Origin: Diphasiastrum complanatum
Taxonomy: Eukaryota > Streptophyta > Lycopodiopsida > Lycopodiales > Lycopodiaceae
Reading direction: 5' to 3'
DNA length: 60,000 nt
Assembly: GCA_029204225.1 (NCBI GenBank)
Contig: CM055114.1
Coordinates: 18,372,540 to 18,432,539 of the forward strand
In this document: one piece after another, positions 12,711 through 23,777 of the stretch
Layout of the letters: each line of letters opens with the position of its first letter
Position numbering within the stretch: the first letter of the stretch is position 1
Program-made: the position numbers and the translations under genes
The notes under the pieces: generated by a model
Seen by the model: only the letters and a program-made list of their open reading frames with translations
Told to the model about the DNA's origin: nothing
Databases searched by the model: none

Positions 12711-15700
12711 CTATGTTGACTTGAACATGGATCTTGGTATAACTCCAAGATTGGCTCTATGCTTGATGAAATTTTTTTTGCTCAAAGGTTTGGTGAGCAA
12801 ATCTGCAATACAAGATGATGTGTCGATGTGCTCCAAGTAGATTTCCCCTCCAATGAGCTTCTCTCTCACGAAGTGATGTGCAACCTCGATGTGTTTGCTC
12901 CTTGCATGGAATATTGGATTGTTGGCAAGGGCTTGTGCTGAAATGTTGTCACACATGATCATAGGTAGATCATCTTCCATGATTATCTTTAGCTCCACTA
13001 GCAACCTTTTGACCCAAAGCACTTCCTTTGTTGTAGTAGTGAGTGCCTTATACTCAGCTTCACAGGATGAGAGTGATATAGTATCTTGCTTTTTGGAAAG
13101 CCAAGGTATAAGATTTCCTCCAAGATATATGACATAAGCACTTGTAGATTTTTGATCTACTTTATCACTTGCAAAATCCGAGTCAGAATAGCCAACTATA
13201 GAAAGATCTTCACTTTTATATGACAAACTATAATCAAAAGTTGAAGATATGTATCTAAGTATTCTCTTGGCCATTTCCCGATGATGAATAGTAGGATTTT
13301 GCATAGCTTGGCTCAACTTATGAACACTAAAACTTATGTCAGGCCTTTATTGTGAGACAAATTAAGGAGCCTATAAGACTCCTAAAAAGAGTGATGTCCA
13401 CGAAGGATCTTTCATCACCTTTGTTAGGGTCTTTTACAATTTGCTCCATAGGAGTTTCTATACTCTTACAATCTAGCATATTGAATTTTTTTAGCACTAA
13501 GAGCATACTTGGACTGACATACAAAAGCTTCTTCATTAAGAAAGTCAATCTTAATCCTAATATGTAGTGAATTTTTCCAAGATCTTGCATCTTGAACTCT
13601 TTTCCAAGTGCAACCTTGGTCTCTCAACTAGCTTGATACAACTTCTTGTTAGAATGATATCATCAATTATAAATGAGAAGTATGACAATATGTCTATCAT
13701 AAAACCTGACATACAAGGAAGGATCATAGTTACTAAGATTAAATCCTAGTGACTCAAGAAAGGTGTTAAGTCGAGAATACCATGACCTTGGAGCTTGCTT
13801 TAGTCCATAGAGACTTTTGAAGAGAAAGCAAACTTTGTTTTTGTCATGGATGAACCCAATAGGCTGATCCATATAAATCTCTTCTTCTAGATATCCATTT
13901 AAAAATGCATTAGAGACATTTAGTTGAAAAACTTGCCAATTGAAAAAACAAGCAATAGAAATTATGATTCTAATTGATACCATCTTTGCAACTAGAGCAA
14001 AAGTCTCCTCATAATCAAGTCCATAAACTTGAGCAAAACCCTTTGCACAAAGCCTTGCCTTGTACTTGTTGATTGTGCCATCTTGATTATATTTGACTCA
14101 AAAAATCCACTTGCAACAAATGGTGTGCTTGTTGGATGGAAGATCCACAAGCTCCCATGTCTTGTTGGCCATCAAAGCATCATATTCCTCCTTCATGGCA
14201 AGAAACCATTCCTTCAAATTGAGTGTATCATATACATCCTTTGGCTCCTCATGTGAAATAAAATAAGCACAATTAGTGGAGTTGAGTTCCACGTGCTTGT
14301 CTTTATCTTCATATGTAAGCCTCCTAGGCTCGGATCTTTCTCTTTGAGACCTCCTTGGTGAAAAGATTCGAGGTGACTCCTCCTCACTTCTCAGCCCCAT
14401 CTCTCCATGATAGTCTTCAAGGGTGATGATTGGAGTATCTTTTTGAGAATCTTTGAACTCGGCCTCCTCAAGGATGTACTTTTGATTCTCATGGAATATA
14501 ACATCCCTACTCTCAATTGTAGTTGAGGTAGAGGGAACATAGATTCTGTAAGCCTTCTTGTTGGATGAATATCCAACCATGATCCCTTTGATAGAATTAG
14601 GATCATCTCTTTTCCTTGTTTCCAAGGGTACATGAACAAAACAAGCACATCCAAAAACTCTAAGGTGATCTACCTTAGGTTTCTTCTTAAACAAGACTTC
14701 ATATGGTGATTTTCCAGGAAGTGCATTGTGAGGTAATCTATTGCACAAATAGTTTGCACAATTAATTGCTTCACCCCAATATTCAATAGGCAAAGAAGCT
14801 TCAACTCGGATTGCTTTAGCACATTCACATAAAGATCGATTTTTCCTCTCAGCAACTCCATTTTGGGATGGAGAATAAGCACAAGAAAACTCTCTCTTTA
14901 TTCCTTCACTCTCACAATATTCATAGAACTTGTTGGAGATGTATTCACCTCCTCCATCACATCTTAAAGCCTTAACTTTGAAAGAAAATTGTTTCTCAAC
15001 ATAAGCTTTGAAGATTAGAAAGTGATCAAATACCATAGCTTTTGAAGAAAGTAGATACAACCAAGTAGATTAGTAAATGTGACAAAACATGTTGCACCAC
15101 CAATACTTTTAGAAGAAGAAAAATGAACGTCCGAGTGTATAAGCTCCAAAGGATGAGTAGTCTTAATAAAAGACTTTTGATATGGCTTTCTATGCAATTT
15201 TGCAATAGCACAAGCCTCACAAGGCTTGATATCCTTGGAAAGTGATCTTGGAAGGCCAATAGCCTTATCTTTCTTGACCATAGAAGACATAGACTTAAAG
15301 TTAGGATGACCCAACCTTCTATGCCATAACTCCTCCTTATATAAAAAAGCAACTTCACAAAAGTTTGCATTCTCGTAAGAATTCAACTTGAAAATTCTAC
15401 CATATCTAGATCCACCAGCTAGGACCTCATCATTTTAATTGATAAAGCAAGTACTGGAATTGAACTTTACATCACAACCACTTCAAGCAACTTTCCAACA
15501 CTAATCAAGTTCTTTTTGTAAGTTTAGGAATAAAAAGAACATTGGAAAGTGCAAGAACTTTAGAAGAAGCAAGTTTCAATGGAATGTTGCCAATTCCTTC
15601 AATAATGCACTCATGATCATTTGCAGTATAAATAGATCTTTTAAGTCCTTTGTAAGGTACAATTGAGTCAAAAGACTCCTTTGAACAGCACATATGTGAA

Positions 15701-15821
15701 GAAGCTCCACTACCTATGTAGCAAGCTCCATCTTTCTTGAAAGGTGATGAAGTAAGACTTGATACCATGAGTGATCCTTCTCCATCACTTGCAACAAAAT
15801 CTTCTTCAATCTCTTTGGAGA
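12711..15821 (-). pseudogene. Copia gag-pol, family A, copy 1 (degraded pol)
   Basis: In minus-strand order the fragments read as copia pol: protease region near 15,505-15,768 with the active-site triplet changed to GSG instead of DSG; integrase zinc-binding region (H-x4-H...CEAC) in 15,015-15,386; integrase core with CDGGGEY and QNGVAERKNRS in 14,098-15,060; RT segments at 14,098-14,256 and 13,663-13,983 (FNWQVFQLNVSNAFLNG, YGLKQAPRSWY) and 13,339-13,590; RNase H at 12,711-13,316 (DSDFASD, SSCEAEYKAL). Frameshifts and stops separate the pieces, so it is not functional. Its upstream gag is cut off by element B (15,827-17,276) and resumes only as a scrap at 17,282-17,358. Confidence 0.9.
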
Positions 15822-15826
15822 GATTT

Positions 15827-17276
15827 TGTTAAGACCCTCAAAAGGATTGCCCCTAAGATGAGGATAGGAGAACACAATAAGAGAGACTATGGAGCCAAAC
15901 CGCCCAACCAATCCTAGATCAAACCTGGATCTAGACACCAAGCCATGCCATGTGAAGCAAGAGGAGAAGAGAGAAACTGTAACCTAAACCCAATATGTCG
16001 ACGGGAGAATCCCCACCTCATTATATAGAGAGTAGAGTGTTGTGCATGAAACCATGCAACTCTCATGCAGGTCAACTATAAATAGATCACATCTCCTCAT
16101 GCAGTCCTCCTGCCTATATCCGTCACACAGACATGCAATACTCCATATGTCTTAATTAGAGTGTTTGGGTCCTCTCAAAGTAATTAATCACAAACAGGCC
16201 TTGACATGGAATTAAATCACGACGTGACCAATAATCTCGAGTACTGGAGGGCCGGTCTACCATATTAGGACTATTCCAGGTCCTTAACCGAATATGGCCA
16301 TAACATTCTTCCCTCCTTAAACTGCTTCTATCCTTAGAAGCTCCTTAAAACAGGAAAGAATCAAAAGAACAGTTCCTTTAACTTTCAATATTAACCTAGA
16401 AAATCATTATTCTTTGTTTGACTTTCATATCAAACAAGTACACAGAGATAAACCAATTTCTAACTGTTAATCTCTATTCTAGAGTACGAATCAAGTTTGA
16501 AAAGTACACTAAGCAATAAATTTCTCAACTAGGTTACACTCAACATAAGCTAGTAACATCACCTTCATGTAAGACACATACATGGACCATTGAGTGAAAT
16601 ATTCCCTAACTTAGGAGATTAAAGTTAAAGAAAAATAATAATAATTACAGTCTGAAATTATCTACAAACTTTGGCAGACAATTTATAAAAAACTTTCAAG
16701 TACGACTATCCTAGAATCCAATTCTAAGATATGATAACTCATTCAACTAGAATCTCTAGGAGAATCATTAAGATATAGAATGACTAAAACTCAACTCTGA
16801 GCATTATAGATACTCTTTTGATTTAAATGCTCCTATTCCTAGCACCAAATACAAAAAAATATCATTCATTCATCTTAATAGGCTTGTCTGTCTCCTATGA
16901 TAACTGGAGATCCAATCAAATGAAGAACTGTACTCGAGCATCTGCAGACCATACTGCAGTAGAATAGCATCCACTAGATAATGTCTGTGAGATCCATAGG
17001 TAGTAGAGTCCTGTGCATGAAACCATGCAACTCTCATGCAGGTCAACTATACATAGATCACATCTCCTCATGCAGTCCTCCTGCCTATATCCATCACACA
17101 GACATGCAATACTCCATATGTCTCAATTAGAGTGTCTGGGTCCTCTCAAGGCAAGTAATCACAAATAGGCCTTGACATGGAATTAAATCATGGCGTGACC
17201 AATAATCTTGAGTACTGGAGGGCCGGTCTTCCATATTAGGACTATTCCCGGTTCTTAACCGAATATGGCCATAATA
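15827..17276 (-). mobile_element. Small coding-less LTR element B, left copy
   Basis: The target duplication GATTT flanks it at 15,822-15,826 and 17,277-17,281. On the minus strand the 3' LTR is 15,827-16,305 (479 bp, ends TGTTA...TAACA), preceded by a polypurine tract (AAGGAGGGAAGAA) at its right edge. The 5' LTR is only about 270 bp (roughly 17,007-17,276) and lacks its 3' part. No tRNA primer-binding site and no coding frame are visible in the internal ~700 bp. It therefore resembles a deletion-derived non-autonomous element. The first LTR base pair at the right end is mutated (TATTATGG instead of TGTTATGG). The same insertion is present at 19,374-20,818. Confidence 0.8.
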
Positions 17277-17281
17277 GATTT

Positions 17282-17358
17282 GCTTGCTTGAGTTGGGTTT
17301 TCTTCTTGAAGCAATTAGAGGCATAGTGCCCCTTCTTGCCACAAAAGAAACACTTTGA
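17282..17358 (-). pseudogene. Nucleocapsid tail of family A copy 1
   Basis: On the minus strand this encodes the CCHC knuckle (C-F-F-C-G-K-K-G-H-Y-A-S-N-C) and following Lys-rich residues of gag, matching 19,290-19,368 on the plus strand. It stops abruptly at 17,358, where a plus-strand LTR begins, so the rest of this gag is missing. Confidence 0.75.
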
Positions 17359-17754
17359 TGTGATTGAAAGGTGGATGGATGTGGTTCTACCTCGAGCTAC
17401 CTCAAACTCCATAAATATGTGTAGCTATGCTCATAATCTTTGATGAAGAACCAAAGCTTTGTAGCTATTCCATGCCATTTTGGATCTATACCATATTTGC
17501 TTGAATATCTCTCTCTCTTTCTCTCTCTAACTCGTGTTGAGGCTAATGCTCATACACTAAATTCTTGTACTTTTCTCATTTGTAATTCAAAGCAATCATT
17601 ATCTGATTCTTAGCATGCTAGATTGTGGTTAAGCCATAAATTCTGTAATCGTTATTTAATCTAGAATCAGGTTATTGTGCTAATCATAAAGCTTAATAAG
17701 ATCAATCATACTTGTGGATCATTCCCACACGTGTGAATTTTGGAAATTTTGTCA
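17359..17754 (+). mobile_element. 5' LTR of copia family A, copy 2
   Basis: Starts TGTGATTGAAAGG and ends TTTTGTCA directly before a primer-binding site, so ends are TG...CA and length is 396 bp. It contains a CT microsatellite (17,512-17,530) and the palindrome CACACGTGTG near its 3' end (17,726-17,735). The start is also found inverted at 12,259-12,300. Confidence 0.6.
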
Positions 17755-17766
17755 TGGTGTCAGAGC
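17755..17766 (+). other. Primer-binding site, family A
   Basis: TGGTGTCAGAGC, one base from the common plant copia site TGGTATCAGAGC complementary to the 3' end of initiator tRNA-Met. It sits immediately after the LTR. Confidence 0.7.
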
Positions 17767-18524
17767 GAAATTAAGCTTTGCATGCTAACATCTTTGATTG
17801 TACAAGAATTTGAGAGCTAATTCAAGCAAAAAAAGCAGTTATTCACTTTTCTTTACCTTTCTCTGAAAAGTGTTTGGATCAAATTGGATTGAAATTGAAT
17901 TTCAGGTCTGAATAGTGCTAGTATGGAATTCTGGAATTTCACACGTGTGAAAATCAGAGATTTTCAGTCCCTTCTATTTCCTTGCTAGTTGATCCAAAGA
18001 TAGTGGTGTTATAGCTTGATGGAAAGTTTATGAAGTGTACTTTCCATAAAAATTAATACCAAATAAATCTGATGTGTCTATCTAGAGTTATAAGCTCTTA
18101 AAGAGGGTAGGGAAAGGTCCAAAATATGAGTGACCACTTTTTGATTTGATTCAATCTTGCTTTGTTCTGAATCCATTGTTTTGAGTATCCTACACAAGAA
18201 ACTGAAGATCAAGACTAAGTTTAATGTTAATCGAACACCTTTGAGCCTTCTGAGTACCATTAGTGTTTTCTTTTGAAGCATCTCACACGTGCCAAAAGTA
18301 GGATTCAAACTTGTCTAAGTGCCTCAATCCATGTTGAGTATCTGATCTAGAAAATCTTGTTTTGTCGAATATTTGAGATTCATCTCAAATACGGTTGCAA
18401 GTTTTTCACATTGGAAGGTAGCACATCCTTGAAAATACCTATAGTGAAAGAGAGTAGCAACATTAAGTCTGATTGGAACAAGCTCAAACATATTATTGTC
18501 AAATAAGTAAGAAGTCTTCACATT
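17767..18524 (+). other. Untranslated leader of family A copy 2
   Basis: Non-coding stretch between the primer-binding site and the gag start. It contains a 14-bp palindrome TTCACACGTGTGAA at 17,938-17,951. Confidence 0.6.
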
Positions 18525-19373
18525 ATGGCATCTGTGGGAGGATATCTCCTAGAAGAAGGTGAAAGACTAAGCACCTCTAATTACTCAATTTGGAAGGTTA
18601 GAATGGAGTCTATTTTGATACTCTAGGATGTTATGGACATAGTGCTTGGTATTGAGAAGGAGCCTCAAGCACAACTTGAAATACCAAAGTACAAGAAGAG
18701 AGCTAGAATGGCTCTACATTTCATTAAGATGAATGTATTTGATGAGATTCTAAGATAGATGGACCTTGCACCACAACTAAAGATGCTTGGGATGCATTTA
18801 AGTCCATCTATGAAGCAAAGAATACTTCTAGAATACTCACTCTTAGAAATCATATTTTCCAAATTTTTCAAATAAGTGAGGAGAGTGCATCAAATTATGT
18901 TCTGAGAGTAAAAGATCTTCATAGGGAGATTTCTTGTGTTGGTGTTACAATTAACCAAGATGAGCTAGAACAAGTCATTTTAAATGGCTTGAAAGATGAC
19001 TATGATAATCTTGTTCAATCCTTTGCCATTAAGGAGGAGTTGCCTAATTTAGAAACTCTCCAAGGAATTCTCATCTCTGAAGAAGCTATGCAAAGCTATA
19101 AACTTTCTAGGATGACCAAACTCGAGCATATTGGAAGTGACAAAGCCCTCTTTGTCAAGGACAAGCATAAAGAAAGGAACAAGAACCAGTTTTCTCAAAC
19201 ATTCAACAATGACAAAGCTAAGGATCAAGACAAAGATGGTGAAGAGGATGACTCGTCTCATCCTTCTACTTCAAAGACCAAGAAGAAGAAAGTCAAGTGT
19301 TTCTTTTGTGGCAAGAAGGGGCACTATGCCTCTAATTGCTTCAAGAAGAAAAACCAACTCAAGCAAGCAAATA
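18525..19373 (+). pseudogene. Copia gag, family A, copy 2
   Basis: Begins at an ATG (18,525) with the usual gag N-terminal layout (a Gly-rich start, then SNYSIWKVRMES). It has in-frame stops near 18,626 and 18,755 and a frame slip near 18,760, and then continues open through the capsid-like region to the CCHC nucleocapsid knuckle (C-F-F-C-G-K-K-G-H-Y-A-S-N-C) near 19,299-19,340. It is interrupted in the Lys-rich tail by element B at 19,374. Function lost. Confidence 0.85.
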
Positions 19374-20818
19374 TGTTATGGCCATATTCGGTTAAGGACC
19401 GGGAATAGTCCTAATATGGTAGACCGGCCCTCCAGTACTTGAGATTATTGGTCACGCCATGATTTAATTCCATGTCAAGGCCTGTTTGTGATTAATTACC
19501 TTGAGAGGACCCAAACACTCTAATTGAGACATATGGAGTATTGCATGTCTGCGTGACAAATATAGGCAGAGAATTGCATGAGGAGATGTGATCTATTTAT
19601 AGTTGACTTGCATGGGAGTTGCATGGTTTCATACACATGACTCTACTACCTATGGATCTCACAGACATTATCTAGTGGATGCTATTCTACTACAGTATGG
19701 TCTGTAGATGCTCAAGTGTAGTTCTTCATTTGATTGGATCTCCAGTTATCATAGGAGACAGACAAGCCTATTAAGATGAATGAATGCTATTTTCTTGTAT
19801 TTGGTGCTAGAAATAGGAGCATTTAACTCAAAAGAGTATCTATAATGCTCAGAGTTGAGTTTTAATCATTCTATATCTTAATGATTCTCCTAGAGATTCT
19901 AGTTGAATGAGTTATCATATCTTAGAATTGGATTCTAAGGATAGTTGTACTTGGAAGCTTTTTATAAATTGTCTACCAGAGTTTGTAGATAATTTTAGAC
20001 TGTAATTATTATTGTTATTTTTTAACTTTAATCTCCTAAGTTAGGGAATATTTCACTCAATGGTTCATGTAAGTGTTTTACATGAAGGTGATGTTACTAA
20101 CTTATGTTGAGTGTAATCTAGTTGAGAAATTTATTGCTTAGTGTACTTTTCAAACTCGTACTCCAGAACAGATATTAACAGTTAGAAATTGGTTTATTTC
20201 TGAGTACTTGTTTTGTATGAAAGTCAAACTAAGAATAATGATTTCCTAAGTTGATATTGAAAGTTAAAGGAGCTGTTCTTGTAATTCTTTCCTATTTTAA
20301 GGAGCTTCTAAGGATAGAAGTAGTTTAAGGAGGGAAGAATGTTATGGCCATATTTGGTTAAGAACCTGGAATAGTCCTAATATGGTAGACCGGCCTCCAG
20401 TACTCGAGATTATTGGTCACGTCGTGATTTAATTCCATGTCAAGGCCTGTTTGTGATTAATTACTTTGAGAGGACCCAAACACTCTAATTGACACATATG
20501 GAGTATTGCATGTCTGTGTGACGGATATAGGCAGGAGGACTACATGAGGAGATGTGATCTATTTATAGTTGACCTGCATGGGAGTTGCATGGTTTCATGC
20601 ACAACACTCTACTCTCTATATAATGAGGTGGGGATTCTCCCGTCGGCATATTGGGTTTAGGTTACCAGTTTCTCTCTTCTCCTCTTGTTTCACATGGCAT
20701 GGCTTGGGGGCTAGGTCCAGGTTTGATCTAGGATTGGTTGGGCGGTTTGGCTCCATAGTCTCTCTTATCGTGTTCTCCTATCCTCATCTTAGGGGCAATC
20801 CTTTTGAGGATCTTAACA
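19374..20818 (+). mobile_element. Small coding-less LTR element B, right copy
   Basis: 3' LTR is 20,340-20,818 (479 bp, TGTTATGG...TTAACA) preceded by the polypurine tract AAGGAGGGAAGAA. 5' LTR starts at 19,374 and matches the 3' LTR for about 270 bp only. The flanks are AAATA on the left and AAATC on the right, the same target site (AAATC) as the left copy with one change. A short open frame crossing the 3' LTR end (20,569-20,931) is accidental. No coding capacity of its own. Confidence 0.8.
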
Positions 20819-21336
20819 AAATCTCTCCAAAGAGATTGAAAAAGATTTTGTTGCAAGTGATGGAGAAGGATCACTCATGGTGTCAAGTCTTACTTCATCA
20901 CCTTTCAAGAAAGATAGAGCTTGCTACATAGATAGTGGAGCTTCTTCACATATGTGTTGTTCAAAGGAGTCTTTTGACTCAATTGTACCTTACAAAGGAC
21001 TTAAAAGATCTATTTATACCGCAACTGATCATGAGTGCATTATTGAAGGAATTGGCAACATTCCATTGAAACTTGCTTCTTCTAAAGTTATTGCACTTTC
21101 CAATGTTCTTTTTATTCCTAAACTTACAAAGAACTTGATTAGTGTTGGAAAGTTGCTTGAAGTGGTTGTGATGTAAAGTTCAATTTTCAGTACTTGCTTT
21201 ATCAAGAAAAATGATGAGGTCCTAGCTGATGGATCTAGATATGGTGGAATTTTCAAGTTGAATTCTTATGAGAATGCAAACTTTTGTGAAGTTGCTTTTT
21301 TATCTAAGGAGGAGTTATGGCATAGAAGGTTGGGTG
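20819..21336 (+). pseudogene. Protease region of family A copy 2
   Basis: Gag-pol resumes after B: the linker is followed by the protease motif YIDSGASSHMC (20,917-20,949), here with the DSG active site intact, and continues through the pre-integrase region to about 21,336. There plus-strand pol stops and the sequence switches to the opposite strand of a more downstream pol region. A stop near 21,174 further breaks it. Confidence 0.85.
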
Positions 21337-22312
21337 ATCCTAACTCACTTCCTTTGTAGTAGTAGTGAGTGCCTTATACTCAACTCCACAGGATGAGAGT
21401 GATACAGTATCTTGCTTTTTGGAAAGCCAAGATATCAAGTTTCCTCCAAGATATATGACATAAGCACTTGTAGATTTTTTATCTGCTTTATTACTTGCAA
21501 AATCCGAGTCAAAATAGCCAACTATAGAAAGATCTTCACTTTTATACAACAAACCATAATCAAAAGTTGAAGATATGTATCTAAGTACTCTCTTGGCCAT
21601 TTTCCAATGATGCATAGTAGGATTTTGCATAGCTTGGCTCAACTTATGCACACTAAAACTTATGTCAGGCCTAGTTATTGTGAGCCAAATTAAGGAGCCT
21701 ATAAGACTCCTAAAAAGAGTGATGTCCACGAAGGATCTTTCATCACCTTTGTTAGGGTCTTTTACAATTTGCTCCATAGGAGTTTCTATACTCTTACAAT
21801 CTAGCATATTGATTTTTTTTAACACTAAGAGCATACTTGGACTGACATACAAAAGCTTCTTCATTAAGAAAGTCAATCTTAATCCTAATATGTAGTGAAT
21901 TTTTCCAAGATCTTGCATCTTGAACTCTTTTCCAAGTGCAACCTTGGCCTCTCAACTAGCTTGATACAACTTCTTGTTAGAATGATATCATCAATTATAA
22001 ATGAGAAGTATGACAATATCTCTATCATAAAACCTGACATACAAGGAAGAATCATAGTTACTAAGATTAAATCCTAGTTCTCAAGAAAGGTGTTAAGTCG
22101 AGAATACCACGACCTTGGAGCTTGCTTTAGTCCATAGAGACTTTTGAAGAGAAAGCAAACTTTGTTTTTGTCATGGATGAACCCAATAGGCTGATCCATA
22201 TAAATCTCTTCTTCTAGATATCCATTTAAAAATGCATTAGAGACATTTAGTTGAAAAACTTGCCAATTGAAAAAACAAGCAATAGAAATTATGATTCTAA
22301 TTGATACCATCT
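21337..22312 (-). pseudogene. Copia RT/RNase H fragment, family A, copy 3
   Basis: Direct, minus-strand copy of about 13,020-13,985. It carries RT motifs (NVSNAFLNGYLEEE, YGLKQAPRSWY) at 22,074-22,310 and the RT C-terminus plus RNase H start (FDSDFASN, SSCGVEYKAL) at 21,340-21,918. Both edges are sharp: the left one joins plus-strand pol, the right one joins sequence starting TGTTGATTTCAC. Intervening frames are broken. Confidence 0.85.
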
Positions 22313-23132
22313 GTTGATTTCACAAGTGTGTATTGTCCACAACATGTACTTGTGATCTCCTAAGGTGTGTAGATGCACCAAGATCAAGACTAGATTGAGA
22401 TTCAAGATCTATCTTTGATTCTATGGCAAAAACCTACTACATGCATTCAATCACTTCCAACTCTCACTCACACGTGTGGGAAGTATTCAAAAATTATTCT
22501 AAGTAAAAACAAGCTGCTCTCCTCGGGTAGAGATAGAAAAACCATCATTTGCTCTCGGGTAGAGAGATAAAGCTAGAAATCCAATGACACTCAAAATCCA
22601 CACAATCACCAAATCAATTAGATCCAAAATGAGGAGTACAATGATACTAGTAGATCCACGAGCTACCACTATGCTTAACTATGATTGGACCACACTTTGT
22701 CACCTCTTGATCCTATTGGACCATTGATCCATGCACATCTTAATTCTGTTGGACTATATTCAAGCAAACCTCAAATTCCTATGGGAACTCACATCGTTCC
22801 ACCTCTAAATCCTATTGGACCTCTTAGAATTCATCAAACAAAAGCATTACAGTTGTCTACACTCTAATTGGCACGAGTTTAGCCTCTTACTCTATTTTGG
22901 CACAATAGTGGCATTACAAGTGGAAATGCATAATTTGCCATCTATGCCAAATTTGTTCCTATCAACATCCTACACCTAGATGCTAATTTCACTCAAGTTG
23001 GACTGATTATCTTGTTGACAGATATAGCCTCCTGTACAATCAATTGTTGCAAGAGCTTGATTCCAGTTGACAATATCGGTTTGGGAGTCATAGTGAACTC
23101 CCCAATTCTTTATTGGTCGGTCACATGTATGA
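22313..23132. other. Unassigned, possibly LTR-derived
   Basis: Begins TGTTGATTTCAC at the point where copy 3 of family A ends and contains CACACGTGTG at 22,469-22,478, a word also seen in other LTRs here. No partner copy is visible in the window, so LTR identity is unproven. No gene seen. Confidence 0.3.
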
Positions 23133-23406
23133 GTTAGAATTAAAGTTAGAATCACTGTGTTACTGTACTGTGGGTCCTATCAGTGGATAAGGATCAGTTG
23201 GCCTCGCCACGAGGCAAGTTGACGGGACACGCATCCCGCCAACGGCAACCTGGGTCATGCATGGGTTGCCTGAGTGAACAAATATATGTACAGTGTAATT
23301 TCATTTTGAGAAACACAGTTGCTATGTGAGCTTGCTGAGGAGAGTGATTTTCTGTCTGTGTTACTGTGTAGCATGATCTGTGTTCCTGTGCAAAGCAAAT
23401 TCTAAG
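23133..23406 (+). mobile_element. LTR of copia family C, plus-strand copy
   Basis: A ~274-bp segment matching, inverted, 32,609-32,882. It is followed directly by a primer-binding site (23,408-23,419, TGGTATCAGAGC). Ends are TTAGAATT...AATTCTAA rather than TG...CA. The middle contains a GC-rich patch with a repeated 'cgccacgaggcaag / gcgggacgcg'-type word. Confidence 0.7.
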
Positions 23407-23777
23407 TTGGTATCAGAGCCGTACAGGGAGTGTACACAGTACAATGTCGCCGTTGAAGAGAGCTTCGGGAGAACTGTCTTCTGAGAGTTCGGGGTTTTAC
23501 GGCGGGTTGAAGACGGAAAGAGAAGCACTGGTGCACGGTTTCTAATTTATAGAGGCTTGCTAAGCTCAGCAGAGGGATTATTAGCCTGTGCATAGCATCA
23601 GACAAGGAAAAATTTGGTGAAAAATTGACAATTTTGAAGCCAGCTGAAAATTGAAACCGGACTTGGGGTTACAGTTTTTATACATAACTGGTGATTTCTT
23701 CGCTGTTTGTGCACCGTTTTGGATGCCGTAAGGACAGGAAGGAAGCTAATCACACTGTCAATCAACCATGGAGAGAT
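23407..23777 (+). other. Primer-binding site and leader of family C, truncated
   Basis: TTGGTATCAGAGCC (23,407-23,420) is a standard initiator tRNA-Met primer-binding site. The following ~350 bases are a non-coding leader, cut off at 23,778 where an LTR of element K begins. No gag follows. Confidence 0.65.

Larger units (their letters stand above)
15312..21336. repeat. Inverted duplication, ~2-kb arms with 1.93-kb spacer
   Basis: 15,312-17,358 (minus) and about 19,290-21,336 (plus) are diverged inverted copies: paired coordinates sum to about 36,648 throughout. Both arms contain the gag zinc knuckle, the whole element B and the protease/pre-integrase region. The spacer 17,359-19,289 holds the plus-strand LTR, leader and most of gag. 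The arms differ by scattered substitutions and small indels, so the duplication is not recent. Confidence 0.75.

Noticed and set aside
20569-20931. 120-codon frame with an apparent hydrophobic segment
   Set aside because: It crosses the 3' LTR of element B into family A pol in a frame different from pol; the left copy at 15,714-15,941 shows the same artefact.
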